In this document: in pieces, positions 1 to 11,424 of the stretch
How the letters are laid out: every line of letters begins with the position of its first letter
How positions within the stretch are numbered: the first letter of the stretch is position 1
Origin: Oegoconia quadripuncta
Lineage: Eukaryota; Arthropoda; Insecta; Lepidoptera; Autostichidae
Length of the DNA stretch: 64,000 bases
Reading direction: 5' to 3'
Assembly: GCA_949316235.1 (NCBI GenBank)
Contig: OX438747.1
Location: forward strand, 29,764,618-29,828,617
Made by a program: the position numbers and the translations under genes
Notes under the pieces: model-generated
Databases searched by the model: none
Told to the model about the DNA's origin: nothing
The model's input: the letters and a program-made list of their open reading frames with translations, nothing else

Positions 1-1023
1 TACGCAAATCGCCAATCTTTTAATGAGCCCGCTGCCTGTTGATTTTCTAATCATTTTATGGTGAACACTCGATGTGATATGGCACAATTCTGTTTGCAAC
101 TCGCCTACGTTCTCGTATCGCTTTTTGTATAGCATATCTTTCACGTATCCCCAAAAGAAGAAATCTAATGGTGTGAGGTCCGGGGATCTGGCCGGCCATC
201 TAATCGGTCCATTTGTACCAATCCATGTAGGAAAACATTCATTTAGAAAATCTGCTGCTCTCCGACTATTATGAGCCGGAGCTCCATCTTGTTGGAAAAT
301 TAAGTTTTCTTGCTCCGCCGCGGAATGGTTTCTTATCTTATCCCTTAAAATTTGAAGTATTCCTAAATACTTTTCTGTGTTCAAGGTTCCTTGGTAAAAA
401 TGGATTAAGAAAACCCGGTTTTTTAAAAGTCCGCACCAACAGTTGAGTGAAAAACGCACTTGGTTATTAGTTTCAGTCACTCGTAGGGGATTTTCTTTAG
501 ACCAAATACGATTATTGTTGCGGTTATACATACCGTTATTGCTAAAGTTAGATTCGTCTGTCCAAATAATATTATCCAAAAAATTTGGATCTTCGAGCAA
601 TCGTGCCTGGATATCAAGACAGAAATTTTTTCTCCTTTCTGTATCGCCCGGAAGTAATTTTTGAACCAATCGTCCTTCAACATAACTCTTAAAACCGTGT
701 TTTTTTAATACACGGTGTATTTTACTTTTTGAAACTCCAATTTCATGTTCTCCTTCTCTCACCGATGCTTTCGGAAAAGCCGAAAAGTAAATTAAAATAC
801 CAAGTTCTTCGTCGTTGATCGTATGGTTTTCTTGCTGTGGTTCTCTTGGGCGTTTATCGAAACGTCCCAGAGTTTTCAAATTGTTCACAAGCCTTTTCAA
901 AACTTTACGAGACGGTATTTGTCTATCAGGATATTTTACGCCATACCACCGCAAACTTCTAGAGATATCTTTATCGTTCAAAAAATATGCTTCCATTAGA
1001 TCAAAACTTACTTGATATGCCAT
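1..1023 (-). CDS. mariner-like (ITm superfamily) transposase, partial, open at window edge
   Basis: A minus-strand frame starts MAYQVSFDLMEAYF at 1023 and stays open for about 340 codons to the left edge, so the C-terminus is missing. It encodes a DNA cut-and-paste transposase. An N-terminal helix-turn-helix-like region is followed by a DDE domain with three acidic motifs: IIWTDESNF, FQQDGAPAHNS and [17 protein letters not shown]. The spacing from the second D (QDGAP) to the D of PLDFFF is 40 residues, which places it near the DD41D/rosa-type lineages and not near classic mariner (DD34D) or Tc1 (DD34E). The initiator ATG lies at the start of the conserved N-terminus. I saw no internal stop or frameshift, so the copy looks young. 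A related C-terminal fragment lies at 41353-41658. The family placement rests on motif recognition only. Confidence 0.85.
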   Translation of the reverse strand, partial: MAYQVSFDLMEAYFLNDKDISRSLRWYGVKYPDRQIPSRKVLKRLVNNLKTLGRFDKRPREPQQENHTINDEELGILIYFSAFPKASVREGEHEIGVSKSKIHRVLKKHGFKSYVEGRLVQKLLPGDTERRKNFCLDIQARLLEDPNFLDNIIWTDESNFSNNGMYNRNNNRIWSKENPLRVTETNNQVRFSLNCWCGLLKNRVFLIHFYQGTLNTEKYLGILQILRDKIRNHSAAEQENLIFQQDGAPAHNSRRAADFLNECFPTWIGTNGPIRWPARSPDLTPLDFFFWGYVKDMLYKKRYENVGELQTELCHITSSVHHKMIRKSTGSGLIKRLAICV

Positions 1024-1737
1024 GTTCGCAATAAATTAACACAATAACACTTGTGTAAGTGAATTGAGACTAAACAGATCAATATCCGAAAAACAAACGC
1101 TCGCACATACTGTTCCATTTTCAAATTTAAGAACAACATTTAAAAATATCACTTCTTTTTAAAATATCTTAAAAAGTATGCATTCAAACAAACGCTGTCA
1201 TAAACTGTTCCATTTTCAAATTATAAATTATTTATTTTTGTTTTTAATTTGCCTTCTGTCTAGCTTACAGAGGACGTATTGAAATACAAGTTTTATCATT
1301 TCATCTACACGTGCACTTATAATAAGGAAAACTATGTTAGTACCTATTTTATGAAGTGGGTACTTATTTACGAATAATCAATGCTATCTTTGGAATGATA
1401 ATATCGCTACTTTTCGAACGTCGTCGGCAATAAATAACTTTCTTGAAATTTGACTCAATCATTTTATGTTGTTCCTTTCTTTTAAAATACTATGTTACTT
1501 AGGCAGAGTTATTATTTTTTAGCTATTCTTTCGATTGGCATCATAAAAGTAGGGTGTTTTTTTTTTCACATTTAAGTCGGTTCGATTCCCAGCCGAAGCA
1601 AGTAATTTTTAGAAAATCTATGAATGCAGAATTACTAACTTTTAAAAATAACATAAAGTCTTCTTTGAGCAAAATTCACTATCTACAATATTTAAGGTAC
1701 TTCCCCTTCATGTCCCATAACTTTGGGACGCCCTGTA
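1024..1737 (-). mobile_element. probable 5' untranslated and terminal part of the same transposon
   Basis: Two sub-terminal direct repeats sharing CTGTTCCATTTTCAAATT lie at about 1109-1126 and 1206-1223. At about 1717-1740 a segment containing TTGGGACGCCCTGTATA resembles the terminal motif of insect mariner-like elements. That suggests the element's outer end is near 1737. The other end lies outside the window, so inverted-repeat pairing cannot be tested. Confidence 0.45.
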
Positions 1738-1974
1738 TAGTATTTTGACGTTACATTAAAAAGGGATTTTTTACAAGCAAGTCAATGTTTAATTTATATT
1801 AAATTCAGTTTTTGGTATTTTATGGTTTCAATAGGTATAAAGGGAATCTCCTTTCAGTTATCTTTGTTTTTTTATGTAGATATTTTGACGTTACATTAAA
1901 AAGGGATTTCTTACAAGCAAGTCAATGTTTAATTTATATTAAATTCCGTTTTTGGTATTTTATGGTTTCAATAT
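1738..1974. repeat. two direct copies of an approximately 94-bp sequence
   Basis: The segment beginning ATTTTGACGTTACATT at about 1741 recurs at about 1883, with only a few differences through GGTATTTTATGGTTTCAAT. The two copies are separated by about 48 bp. No coding potential is evident. Confidence 0.75.
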
Positions 1975-2184
1975 ATGCTACCCCCAAAGATTACCAGAGC
2001 GACCGGTTAGAACCGGTCTGTATTTAGCAACTTCCCGCGACCATATTCCCTAATAATAAAATATTATGAATGTGTTGCTAACTCTGAGTACTGTTGTAAA
2101 GTGTATATCTTACTGCGATCAGTGCAAAAAGAAATTGGCTTTGGCCGATCGATCTTTTAAAAAATTGGCTTTATGGGATCAGAT

Positions 2185-2245
2185 CACGTTTTCAAGTGAT
2201 AATGTTATGCTATGAAATAAAATATTTTTATTTGATTTGAGTACT
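2185..2245 (+). repeat. LINE 3' tail fragment
   Basis: The string ACGTTTTCAAGTGATAAT followed by ATGAAATAAAATATTTTTAT and TTTGATTTGA matches the 3' ends of the LINE copies at 50030-50075 and 51210-51265. Confidence 0.65.
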
Positions 2246-2383
2246 CTTTGTCTGTCAAAACAACAAACTACCAAAAAGAGCCTATAGCTGTCTACGGTAC
2301 GGTACGGACTTCATGGCGGTAACTCGTAACTCAGCGAGTAATGCATTTGGTTTCCTAATTATCTTGTTAGTGCATTCTGAGTT

Positions 2384-2590
2384 TTGGTGATGCTAAAGTC
2401 AGTGATGGTGTACAAGTGAAGGGAAATGTAAATTAAAGTGCGTAAGGAAGCTTTAGGGTTCCCACAAAAAACCGCCTTCCGTAAAGCATTCTGGCCTTTA
2501 CTGAAGAATTACTACAGAAGACTAGGCTGTATAGGCTCAGATCCCTATGCCTTCCAACATTGTTAGAGATTGAAACAAAAAAAGTCTATG
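2384..2590 (+). repeat. copy of a poly(A) retroposon family (partial)
   Basis: It shares the motifs GGTGTACAAGTGAAGGGAA, TTCCCACAA, GTAAAGCATTCTG and CTTTACTGAAGAAT with the complete copy at 30613-31012 and the copy at 46332-46622. It ends in an A-rich run at about 2577-2585. It lies just upstream of the CALML4-type gene. Confidence 0.65.
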
Positions 2591-2817
2591 GTCCGCTGTC
2601 AAATCTTGCGTTTCTGGCGCACAGTTTTCTGGTTGAATTTAATAGTGCGAATATAATAGCGCTATACAAATGTACTGTAGAAAAATTAAGCCATATGATT
2701 TCTTTCTGTCACACTTTAATTAATTGCTTATTTGTTGCCCCTCAAACTCATTTAAGTTTTGTGTCGTGGTTTTCTAAACTTTTGTTTTCCTTTCCTTTTT
2801 TCTAAATAAACCTTAAA

Positions 2818-5800
2818 ATGGTAAGAATATTCCGTGAATTAATTAAAAACAAATCACATATGTATGTTTTTCTAATTAAGTGTAATTCCTTTCTTGCAGG
2901 CTCGATATTTCAAAGAACAAGATATTGATGGTGAGCTTAATTCTTATCATTTTTCATGGAATTAGATCTAAAATGAATGAGTCTATTACTAAAGAAGCAA
3001 TAAATAACCCTATAATAAAACTCTGTCTAAAGTTTCGGTCAATTGGAGTACTTACCTACTTAATTAACTTTGAGAGACCTACTTCTTCCACAATAGAAAG
3101 TCATTGGACTTTTATTCTTTTAGACCTCAGAGCAAAGTGGTTGGAAAGTGTCGATGATGGGGCACAAAAAGTTATAAAATTCACACTTTTTCACTTGTGG
3201 GTTGGAAATGATATGACGATGATAATGATTGTCCACGTCTCAATTTGTGAAATTAGACATTTTTCTAAGTCTTACCCTAACCAAGTGGTTCTCATAGTCT
3301 CACTATAGACAGTACAATGTACATCTTACATAAAACATTTATAAATCTTTTATAAGTCTAACAAAATTAACCCAACAAATGTTGCAGAGTTAACAGATTT
3401 TATTCAAAAAATTAAATTGAGAAATGTACCTTACCACAACACATTTACACATTTTAAAGGTTAACGATACCTTTAAAATGCCCTACCACCAACCAAACCC
3501 AGTACTAAACATGTACCCCACTGAGGTCGAATCTGCGACCTGAGATTTATAAACGCAATTTTGTTTACATTGAGCCACAGAGACAGTTATTGATAACACC
3601 ATAGGCTCATTCAATTTGTAGTTATGTTTTAGTTGAGATTGATTCTAACAAGTTATTAATTTATTCTAACTCCAGAGTTTCGTGAGTGCTTCTACCTGTT
3701 CGCTCGCTCTGGGCAGATCACTTCCTTGGACGAACTCACAGTGGTGATGAGATCGTTGGGCATGAGCCCTACCATACAGGAGCTTGCAGGTAACACTATA
3801 ATAAGTTTGTATACTGCACTCAGGACACATACCAACAAATGAATTTTATCATATGATGGGAATTAAACCATCACCACTGTGTACAGTTTGTGATTAACCA
3901 GGTGACGTGTTACACTTTTTGTTGGAGTGTGACCGGAGTGCAGATATTAGAGAACGACTTTTGATTAAGTCATCGGAGCTATGCAATGGGCAGCTCAGCT
4001 GTGTTTTGGCTGATATGCTCTGTAGGAGTGCTGTCAGTCCGTATAAATTTGTTGGTTTGTCCATTGCAAAAAGAGAGTGAGGTTTAAAAAGGCGCATGTA
4101 TCAATGTGGCTGGCATAGTCACCCAGGGTGTACAAACGCCTCAAATAAAAACACGATTTTAAAAAAAAAAAATTGTATAGTGTTTGTTTAAAAGAATGCA
4201 CTCCTACACCCAAAGGTAATGCTATTAGTGACAAGGTCACCTAATTGTATTGTTTTTAACTCCAATGGAAAATTACTGGTACTATGTGTAGGTGTGTGAG
4301 CATGTCCAGTCTTTATCCGGATGTATCCCGAACAATGCTTGGTTTGATTTCAGTGTAGTGTTTGTTTATATTAAAGACTAAACGAGAGGACACACATTGG
4401 TGTATTTTGATGATATTGTAGTCATTTGGGGGTATTCTAACTATTCAATTTAGAGTTAGACAATTTGGTTTTATCAACGGCCTACAACTCCACTATTGAA
4501 TGAAGCCTTTCCCTTGACATGATTTACGTCACTTTCTATGGGGTTTGGTTTTACTTTGCTAGCGTCAACGATATAATCGTTCACAAAAAATAACGCGATA
4601 GGTACCATTTTTTACACCAGCTAAACCAAAACCGTTCAGTTGGAATGCTAAAGCCGTTGTAAAATAGCACAATTGGTCCCCAGGTATGTACTTAAATGCG
4701 TGTGCATGCGTGGGATTGCATGCGTGTGCGTGGTTTGGCATGCGCGTGCATGCATGGGTTTGCATGCGCGCATATAAATGTATTTGCTTATGGGTGTATA
4801 TGATGCCATTTTCTGGTTAGGTTAAAGCTGATATAAGCGATTCTGTAAGACCTTTTTCCATTCATTATCAGACATTAGATAGATACTTAAACCTCATTAT
4901 TCCCCCCTCACAGGTTACCTGAAAGGTAAAGGGGGTAAGATGTCATTCGCGGATTTCTTAGAGGTGATGCACATACACTCTCGCGCCGAAAATCTGCCCA
5001 GTGAGGTAAGCTATTTAGCTATACAACTATTTATATCCATCAGCCTTACAAGTCCACTGTTGGGGCACAGCTAACCACCTCCGTGACTCAATGTAAATAA
5101 AATAGTGCTTACGAATCGGAGGTCGCAGGTTCGAGCCCCAGCGGGTAATTTAATTTTATTGTTGTTCCTAAAGTTTTGAAAAGTGGAATAGTGTGATGTT
5201 GTTCTTAACCTCCTTAAATATTAAGAGTATCTCTCCAATCCAGGTGGTGAACGCGTTCAAGGCCGGCGATAGTACCAAGAAGGGTGTCATCCCAGCCCCT
5301 CAGCTGCGCAATCTGCTACAGAACTGGGGCGAAGGACTATCCTCGCGCGAAGTGAGTTCTACGAGAAACGATTTTCCCTTTTGGATACACATACCTACAG
5401 AACATGTCCTTTACTTACATATACATGTAGGTACCCAAATACACAGTTGAAATGGCAGTGGGCACGTAGCTCGAAGATCTGATGTGAGTGAATGGAGACT
5501 AGTGATGCAACGGAAGTGTCTTAGCGGAACCAGAAACGGAAACAGATGTCAAAAGTAAATTTTAGAAGAAACGGAAGTGTAAATAATATAAAAAAAAAAC
5601 AAATTTACAAATATATTTCTTTACTAAGTATCAAATACACCAAATCTAGATTAAAAATAGATATATTAGAAATCTACTATAGAAAACAATATTACAACTT
5701 TGCAACTGAACATTTTATTTAATATTCAAAATTAAGTAGTGGTAAGTTATATCCCATCAAAAACAATACTTGTCAAAAAAACCAAGTCTCGCAACTCAGT

Positions 5801-7994
5801 TGTTCTGCGGTAAAAAGTTGTGAGATCCATGTAATACCAAGTCGGTTGTTAATTTATTCAGTCTCTACTTAAGCGACTTTCTGTCTTAATACGTCCAGTC
5901 TCTAAGACCACGATCGTGGTCCATAACAATTGAAAATCAATTGTGTCTGGAATCTCCGTACTCGAAGCATTAAGTTGTTACGTAATAATTAACAGCATCT
6001 TATAGTGACGCATATCAATATTAAAATTCTTTAATGTTTTATATAAATATATCGAGACTTGGCCATCGCACTAAATAATTGAATTTACATGTGTTTTCAG
6101 GCGATTGAATTTACACGTCTTTTCAGGCGATGGCCAAGTCTCAATATATTTATATAAAACATTAAAGAATTTTAATATTGATATGCCTCACTATAAGATG
6201 CTGTTAATTATTACGTAACAACTTAATGCTTCGAGTACGGAGATTCCAGACACAATTGATTTTCAATTGTTATGGACCACGATCGTGGTCTTAGAGACTG
6301 GACGTATTAAGACAGAAAGTCGCTTAAGTAGAGACTGAATAAATTAACAACCGACTTGGTATTACATGGATCTCACAACTTTTTACCGCAGAACAACTGA
6401 GTTGCGAGACTTGGTTTTTTTGACAAGTATTGTTTTTGATGGGATCTCATTTCTTTTTGTATTTTGTAGACAGTTCTACTTTTTTCCTTTTCGGTACCTT
6501 CTACTTATTGTATATATGTATATCTACCAGCAACGAATTTTCTTAAAGCCCTCTCTCTGACTTATGAACTTTTCTTATTATTGTAGGTAGCCTTCCGTTT
6601 TCTCTTTTCCGGTACTACTTCTTGAGCTTCAGCTACAGTTTTTCTAAGAGCCCACTCCCTGTCTCTATGGGTTTTTCTGGGAGGCTTTGATGTTACAATT
6701 TTTGCCGTAAAGTAATAAAACATCGTTACGAATAAAGCCAATATTGAAAAATTTAATTAACTGAAGACTTGGCTGTATGGGCTTAATTTTCTTTGCTGTC
6801 TTTTCTAGATTTTTTAGTTTTTCCTTGATTCATACACCAAACACTACTTATATTCCTAATTTGAAGCTTCTAGGTCTACTAGAAGTGCCTTAGAATTTTG
6901 ATGATCGGTGAGTCAGTGAGTGACAAAATTAAGAAATTTGACCCGTTATAATTCTTAAAAATACTGGTTCAAATTGAATGAAATTTTAAATATACGTGTC
7001 TTTACAATGCCTGCATAGTTACTGAAAATTTCAGTCTTCTATTTTTATCCACAACGAAGTTACAGGGGGTCGAAAATGGTCTGAATTGCTTCGAGAAAAG
7101 GATGGTACGGCCGTGACGCTTTTTTGCTCGACTTGGTGGGGGCACGGCCGTGCCCCCAGATTTTATGAAAAGTAATTTGGCCGCTTTTGCACCTAACAAT
7201 CTGTTCCGGTGTTCTTCGTATATAAGACCAGCATGCGTAACTCACAGCCGTCGTAAACTTCCTACTGTATCTCAGTTATAAAAGTAGCGGAAACAGAAGC
7301 AAAATCAAATGTTGAAAAGCGCGCGGAACTTCCGCACTTGCGGAAACAGAAACAGAGATCCGTTGCATCACTAGTGGAGACCACACACAGACAAGTGCAG
7401 CGTAGGACGTCCGCTCGCAAGGTGGACGAACGACTTGATGCAGGCCGCTTCCAACCAATCTATGTTCAGCAGAGAACGTCAGCTGATATGATATGTATTA
7501 TACTTCCATCTCGCTTACTCTGGGTCTCTATCTCTTGTACCTGGCCCTTCCGGCTAATAACCTGTGTTTCTACCACGATGTATATTTTATTATTAAAATA
7601 TAAGTAAACCACGAAATAAAGTGTTTTGGTGCTTCATTCCGAATCCAAGGTGCGACAATATGACTTTTTATATTGCTCGTTTTTTCACATTTAAAAGAAA
7701 ATGTAAGGAATGGCTTTAAATGGCTATTAAACAGAAGTCTTCCAGTAACTGGGCCTCTGTGATACCGAAGTATGACGTTTGACGAAAAAAACTATAATTA
7801 ATGATCATGTAGTATAATTTTTTTTAAGTGGATGAATAAAGATCTTTAAATTTATTTTTATTTTTAATCGTGTCCCCACGTTTCACCCACAGGTGGACAA
7901 CATATTCCGTGAGGCGAACGTGGCAAATGGAGGCACGGTCCGTTATGAGGATTTTGTGAAAATTGCTTGCGCGCCAGTACCGGACTACTACTAA
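2818..7994 (+). CDS. CALML4: calmodulin-like protein 4 (CALML4-type EF-hand protein), six exons
   Basis: Coding exons: 2818-2820, 2900-2930, 3676-3789, 4914-5005, 5244-5351 and 7893-7994. All have GT/AG introns and compatible phases, giving 149 aa ending in PVPDYY. The protein starts MARYFKEQDIDEFRECFYLF and has four degenerate EF-hand units. Their loops lack most calcium-coordinating acids (FARSGQITSLDEL, GKGGKMSFADFL, GDSTKKGVIPA, ANVANGGTVRYEDF), as in CALML4 and unlike calmodulin. In mammals CALML4 is a light chain for myosin-7b in the brush-border adhesion complex; the same role here is only an inference. Exon 1 contributes just the ATG, a gene structure shared with calmodulin genes. Introns 2 to 5 hold SINE, LINE and hAT-like insertions. 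A possible poly(A) signal, AATAAA, is at 8151. Confidence 0.9.
3475..3583 (-). repeat. tRNA-derived SINE, head portion (intron 2)
   Basis: This is the reverse complement of the SINE head carrying the A-box-like TGGCTCAATGTAAAC and a diverged B box. It is followed by the family-specific GTACATGTTTAGTACT stretch. The family is seen complete at 57597-57930. Confidence 0.7.
3875..4172 (+). repeat. LINE ORF2 C-terminal fragment with poly(A) tail (intron 3)
   Basis: It translates to a C-x2-C...H-x4-C-like motif (CTVC, then GDVLHFLLECD), typical of the C-terminal zinc knuckle of I/R1/jockey-type LINEs. An in-frame stop lies between the first Cys pair and GDV. An A-run at 4158-4170 marks the 3' end. 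It is a dead fragment on the gene's sense strand. Confidence 0.65.
4561..4775. repeat. interspersed repeat plus alternating purine-pyrimidine TGCATGCG tract
   Basis: The part around 4650-4690 (TTGTAAAATAGCACAATTGG) is similar to 39489-39520. From 4694 to 4770 runs an imperfect array of GCATGCGTG and GTGCATGC words, mostly alternating purine and pyrimidine. It lies in intron 3. Confidence 0.55.
5073..5150 (+). repeat. tRNA-derived SINE head (intron 4)
   Basis: A-box-like and B-box-like (GGTTCGAGCCCCAGCGGG) motifs of the same SINE family as at 57597-57930. Only the tRNA-like head remains. Confidence 0.65.
5751..6445. repeat. long hairpin: 319-bp inverted arms with 57-bp loop
   Basis: Arms 5751-6069 and 6127-6445 are near-perfect reverse complements. 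The loop holds two near-identical 26-bp units, each containing TTGAATTTACA and TTTTCAGGCGA. The hairpin lies wholly inside the hAT-like element. A transcript of either strand would fold into a stem of about 320 bp. Confidence 0.9.
7137..7158. repeat. perfect 22-bp palindrome
   Basis: The sequence TGGGGGCACGG followed by its reverse complement is perfect over 22 bp and is very GC-rich in AT-rich surroundings. It lies inside the hAT-like element. Confidence 0.9.
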
Positions 7995-9665
7995 TGTATT
8001 CATGCAACGCTTAGTTTATGGACGAATCTGAGCGAGGTGACAATATACAACTTCTGTATCAGCTTTTATATATTACGTCTGAAATTTAACATTAATTAGT
8101 CCAGTAAAACGACGTAATTTGTAGAAGGATAGAGTACCCATCAGTAATAGAATAAAAATGTTTTCTAACAATTCTATAGGATGCTTTAGGTATAGTGTAG
8201 GTATTTAGTAAAACCTACTATATTAAAGTACAGTTACCACTGTGAACTTCATTGCGTTGTGTAAGATGCTAAGATCTCCTAAAACAATTTGCTAAAAAAT
8301 TAATCAATGGCCTCTTTATATTTTCTAAAAATAGTTTATTGAGTCGTGATATTTGACCTCGGTGAATTTTTTTATAAATATAAAGAAGTTATTGATCGAT
8401 TTTTTGAAAATAGTTACAGGAGTTCTAGGTATATTCTCCGACGCAATGGAATTCACAGGGGTAATTTTAATCTAATAGTCTGTTCTATACTATATCTAAA
8501 GCAAGCTACCAATTTATTAGAAAACATTTTTATTCTATCCATGTGCAAAAAATCAAGGCCTTATCGATCGTTTTAGACAAAATAACGATTCATTAGTATG
8601 GTCCGGGTGACAAGCTATATTTTAATAAATAATTTAATTTATTTTTGTGTTCTTATAAACTCTATTTGTAGGAGCAAACCAAAAGCTCACCCGACAGAGG
8701 TATTATTTTTGTTGCGACCAAACCTAGCTCCTATTTTAATCAATATTTTAATCTTTTTTCAAATTGACATTCCCAGGCCTCTGTACACGAGTGATCATAA
8801 AGATCAATTTTTACCTTAATTTTTCAATGTGGTTTACATCAATATTACAATCTATGCATTCCAAAATAATTGTTAAGTTAATATAATTTATAACATTATT
8901 TATTTTACAATGTACCCTCAAATTCAAAATTGCAGTCATATTTGAAGTTTTTCGAACACAATTTAAATTTCTAAAGAAAAATACGTTTAATTAGTACGCG
9001 ATATTTACCTATATTATGCAATTATATACATATATATATATTTTAAAGTATCTTCTGCCACATATACATATACATAATGGCACAGTGTACAAGGAATACC
9101 CCACAAAAACATTAATGCTTTTATTTTTAAAACTTCATATAATAATTGTATTGGTTTCGCTACAGAAATGTTGCGTGCGTTTTTCAGTAAGTGGTACTGG
9201 CAGAATAACCAGCGCTGTGGTATGGACCACTATCTGTTCTGCAGCATGTGCTGAGTCAGAGCCCTTTCAGTGCACAGTGGGTACAGCCCAGATATGGTAT
9301 GCGTCAGTATATTAAGCTTTCATTTATTTATTTATTCTATTTGTTGATTACATAGGGTTTATTATTGTTTTCTTCTATTTTGATTGTATGTACTGTGCAG
9401 TGAATAAATGTATTAATCTATCTACAATACAAAAATTCTCATTTGAACTAGGATTGTGACTGCACTTTCGGACCTGACTGTATATTTTGTTATAGTTACA
9501 ATTGTATGCATTTTTTATAATTAAATGGTGTAAAATAAAACAACACTAAGAATTAAGTGATTTTTATTAAAAAAAACTCAACAATACCTAACATGATATG
9601 GCACTAGTAGTGTATGGTCCATTCTCTATAAATACTTGTTGTTTGATTGTAAGGACACTCAGTAC
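7995..9665. other. 3' flank of the CALML4-type gene, no gene recognised
   Basis: Mostly AT-rich DNA. Possible poly(A) signals lie at 8151 and about 9405. The segment 9160-9320 is locally GC-richer, but no known family was recognised. Short open frames here lack domain signatures and splice context. Confidence 0.5.
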
Positions 9666-9812
9666 TAGAAACTTACAACCTTGGCATCTTCAAGTCTAGA
9701 GTGAATAGGCATTTATTGGGTGCGCGTGATACATCTTCGGCTACATCGTCACTTTCCATCAGGTGAGATTGTAGTCAAACGCGACACCAGTTTTTAATAA
9801 TAAAAAAACTAA
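9666..9812 (+). repeat. LINE 3' end (RT C-terminus and A-rich tail)
   Basis: It translates to YNLGIF, then SRVNRHLLGARDTSS and ATSSLSIR. This is the same C-terminus as the LINE copies at 44924-45245 and 50095-50612. It ends in an A-rich run. Confidence 0.75.
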
Positions 9813-10011
9813 AGTAGCGTCCCTACCGGCGAGGAAAGTCGCCGCGGGGTTTTAGTGGGCATTCCTCCCGTTTTGGGAGACCCCATTGACCGTCTCCTCT
9901 TTAGATCATTATTAGTAATTTCTTATACATAATATTCTAAATTAACTCTTTCAGGTAAGTACATACCTAGGGTACCCATGAAATGAAAATCGATCGTGCT
10001 CAAGTAATATA

Positions 10012-10203
10012 TAACAAAGCCTTAACTGGGAAAAACGAGAATGTCAATTTGTTGATTTATATTCTGATGTTTTAAAATGCAAATGGTTTTGTATTGCTCA
10101 GATTATCCATAATCATTAAAACGGATCACGATGGCCACCGAAAATCGTTGTAAAATCAACTACAGGTTGACATTCTTGTTTTTCCCTGTTAAGGCTTTGT
10201 TTA
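10012..10203. mobile_element. MITE-like element with about 36-bp inverted ends
   Basis: AACAAAGCCTTAACTGGGAA (10012 on) pairs with the inverted TTCCCTGTTAAGGCTTTGTT ending at about 10203. The pairing continues inward through the GAGAATGTCAA / TTGACATTCT words. No coding frame. Confidence 0.7.
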
Positions 10204-10471
10204 TGAGACATATAATTATTTACTCGAGTGGCAACACCGTCGTCAGCCATTTTGTGGGGGTGTCCTCTTAAAAATTCACAATATTTTAACATGAATTGTC
10301 TTTTTTTAAAAAAAGTTCACAGAACAGTCGTTCACAAAAATAAAAACACATCACGGGGTCGTTTTCTCGAGGGAACAGGTGTTATGTGTAACAAATAAGT
10401 GTATGGAAATCTATATCCGAAAGTATAAATTGTTGCTCCTGAAATATATCTCCATACTAAGTACATGGAAA

Positions 10472-10613
10472 GCCGCTATGGCTAGTTCAAGTAAAGAAAA
10501 TCCCACAATTGTGTTATTGTTGTTTTTGAAATAAATTTCTAAACATTCAGTAGGGAGATCTATTTCAGAAACAACAACAGTCGATTTTCGTTACGTGATG
10601 TAGCCATAGCGGA
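10472..10613. repeat. short inverted-repeat element
   Basis: CCGCTATGGCTA near 10472 is inverted as TAGCCATAGCGG near 10602-10613. Weaker pairing continues inward (GAAAATC / GATTTTC). Confidence 0.5.
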
Positions 10614-11066
10614 ATAGTTTCAGCTAAAATACAGCAACGCTCACTTTTGATTTATTTACGACCTCCCACCCATTATTGTCAGGGATATTGCTACGTACTT
10701 CTATGTCCAACAATCAAACAACTCCCCTTAATACACGAACCACTTTTGCAAACACCTTTCATAACCGTCACGTCAAGTTTACAAAATTCGCTCGTGTGAC
10801 AAGGCCCTTAAAATTACTAAATACTTATTAGGTACATTAAAATTTTCTTGGTAACATTAAATTATGAGGTTTCTAAAGACAGAGGTAGAGTAGAGTGTAT
10901 CATCATCCTCAGTTTCATTTTTTTTATAAACAATATCCATGATTCAATGTTACCCTGAAATTTAAATTGCTTCAGATCGATTGTGTTAATAATAATAGTT
11001 ATTAAAAATATCAAATTGCTAAAGTCACTACTGAAAGCACATCGTCTTGAGCTTATTGCGATTTTT

Positions 11067-11424
11067 ATACCGGATGAGTTTTTTTAACGTAAGGAATAAA
11101 AATAGGGCATAAGGTATTGGCATAGGTAGTTTTTTTTTTTTCAAAACCATCGTCGACGTACGCGCCGGCCGGAGATTCATATGCGTGCGACTGGCAGGGT
11201 TTGTTTCCTATCATGCGAATTTTATTTAGAACTTAAATTTTCACAATTTTTTTGATGAAACTATGTGGATAAGCTACAAACACGACCGTCAAATGACACA
11301 ACGCATTATTCGATTACCGTTTTGAAAAATAAATAAATAATAAATTGCCTATGCCACTACCTTATATTTCACTTACCTAATATGCCCTATTGTTTTCCTT
11401 ACGGTAAAAAATCTCATCCGGTAT
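11067..11424. mobile_element. palindromic MITE with about 75-bp inverted ends
   Basis: ATACCGGATGAG at the left pairs with CTCATCCGGTAT at the right. Pairing continues inward through CGTAAGGA / TCCTTACGG, AATAGGGCAT / ATGCCCTATT and GGCATAGG / CCTATGCC. A partial copy of the same family lies at 58140-58300. Confidence 0.8.

Larger units (their letters stand above)
5492..7381. mobile_element. hAT-like non-autonomous element with 8-bp target duplication (intron 5)
   Basis: The element (5500-7373) begins TAGTGATGCAACGG and ends with the exact reverse complement. TAGTG fits the hAT terminal consensus. It is flanked by ATGGAGAC (5492-5499) and GTGGAGAC (7374-7381), an 8-bp duplication with one mismatch. 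Sub-terminal GCGGAAACAGAA words repeat near both ends. No transposase frame is present. The element makes up most of the last intron of the CALML4-type gene. Confidence 0.8.
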
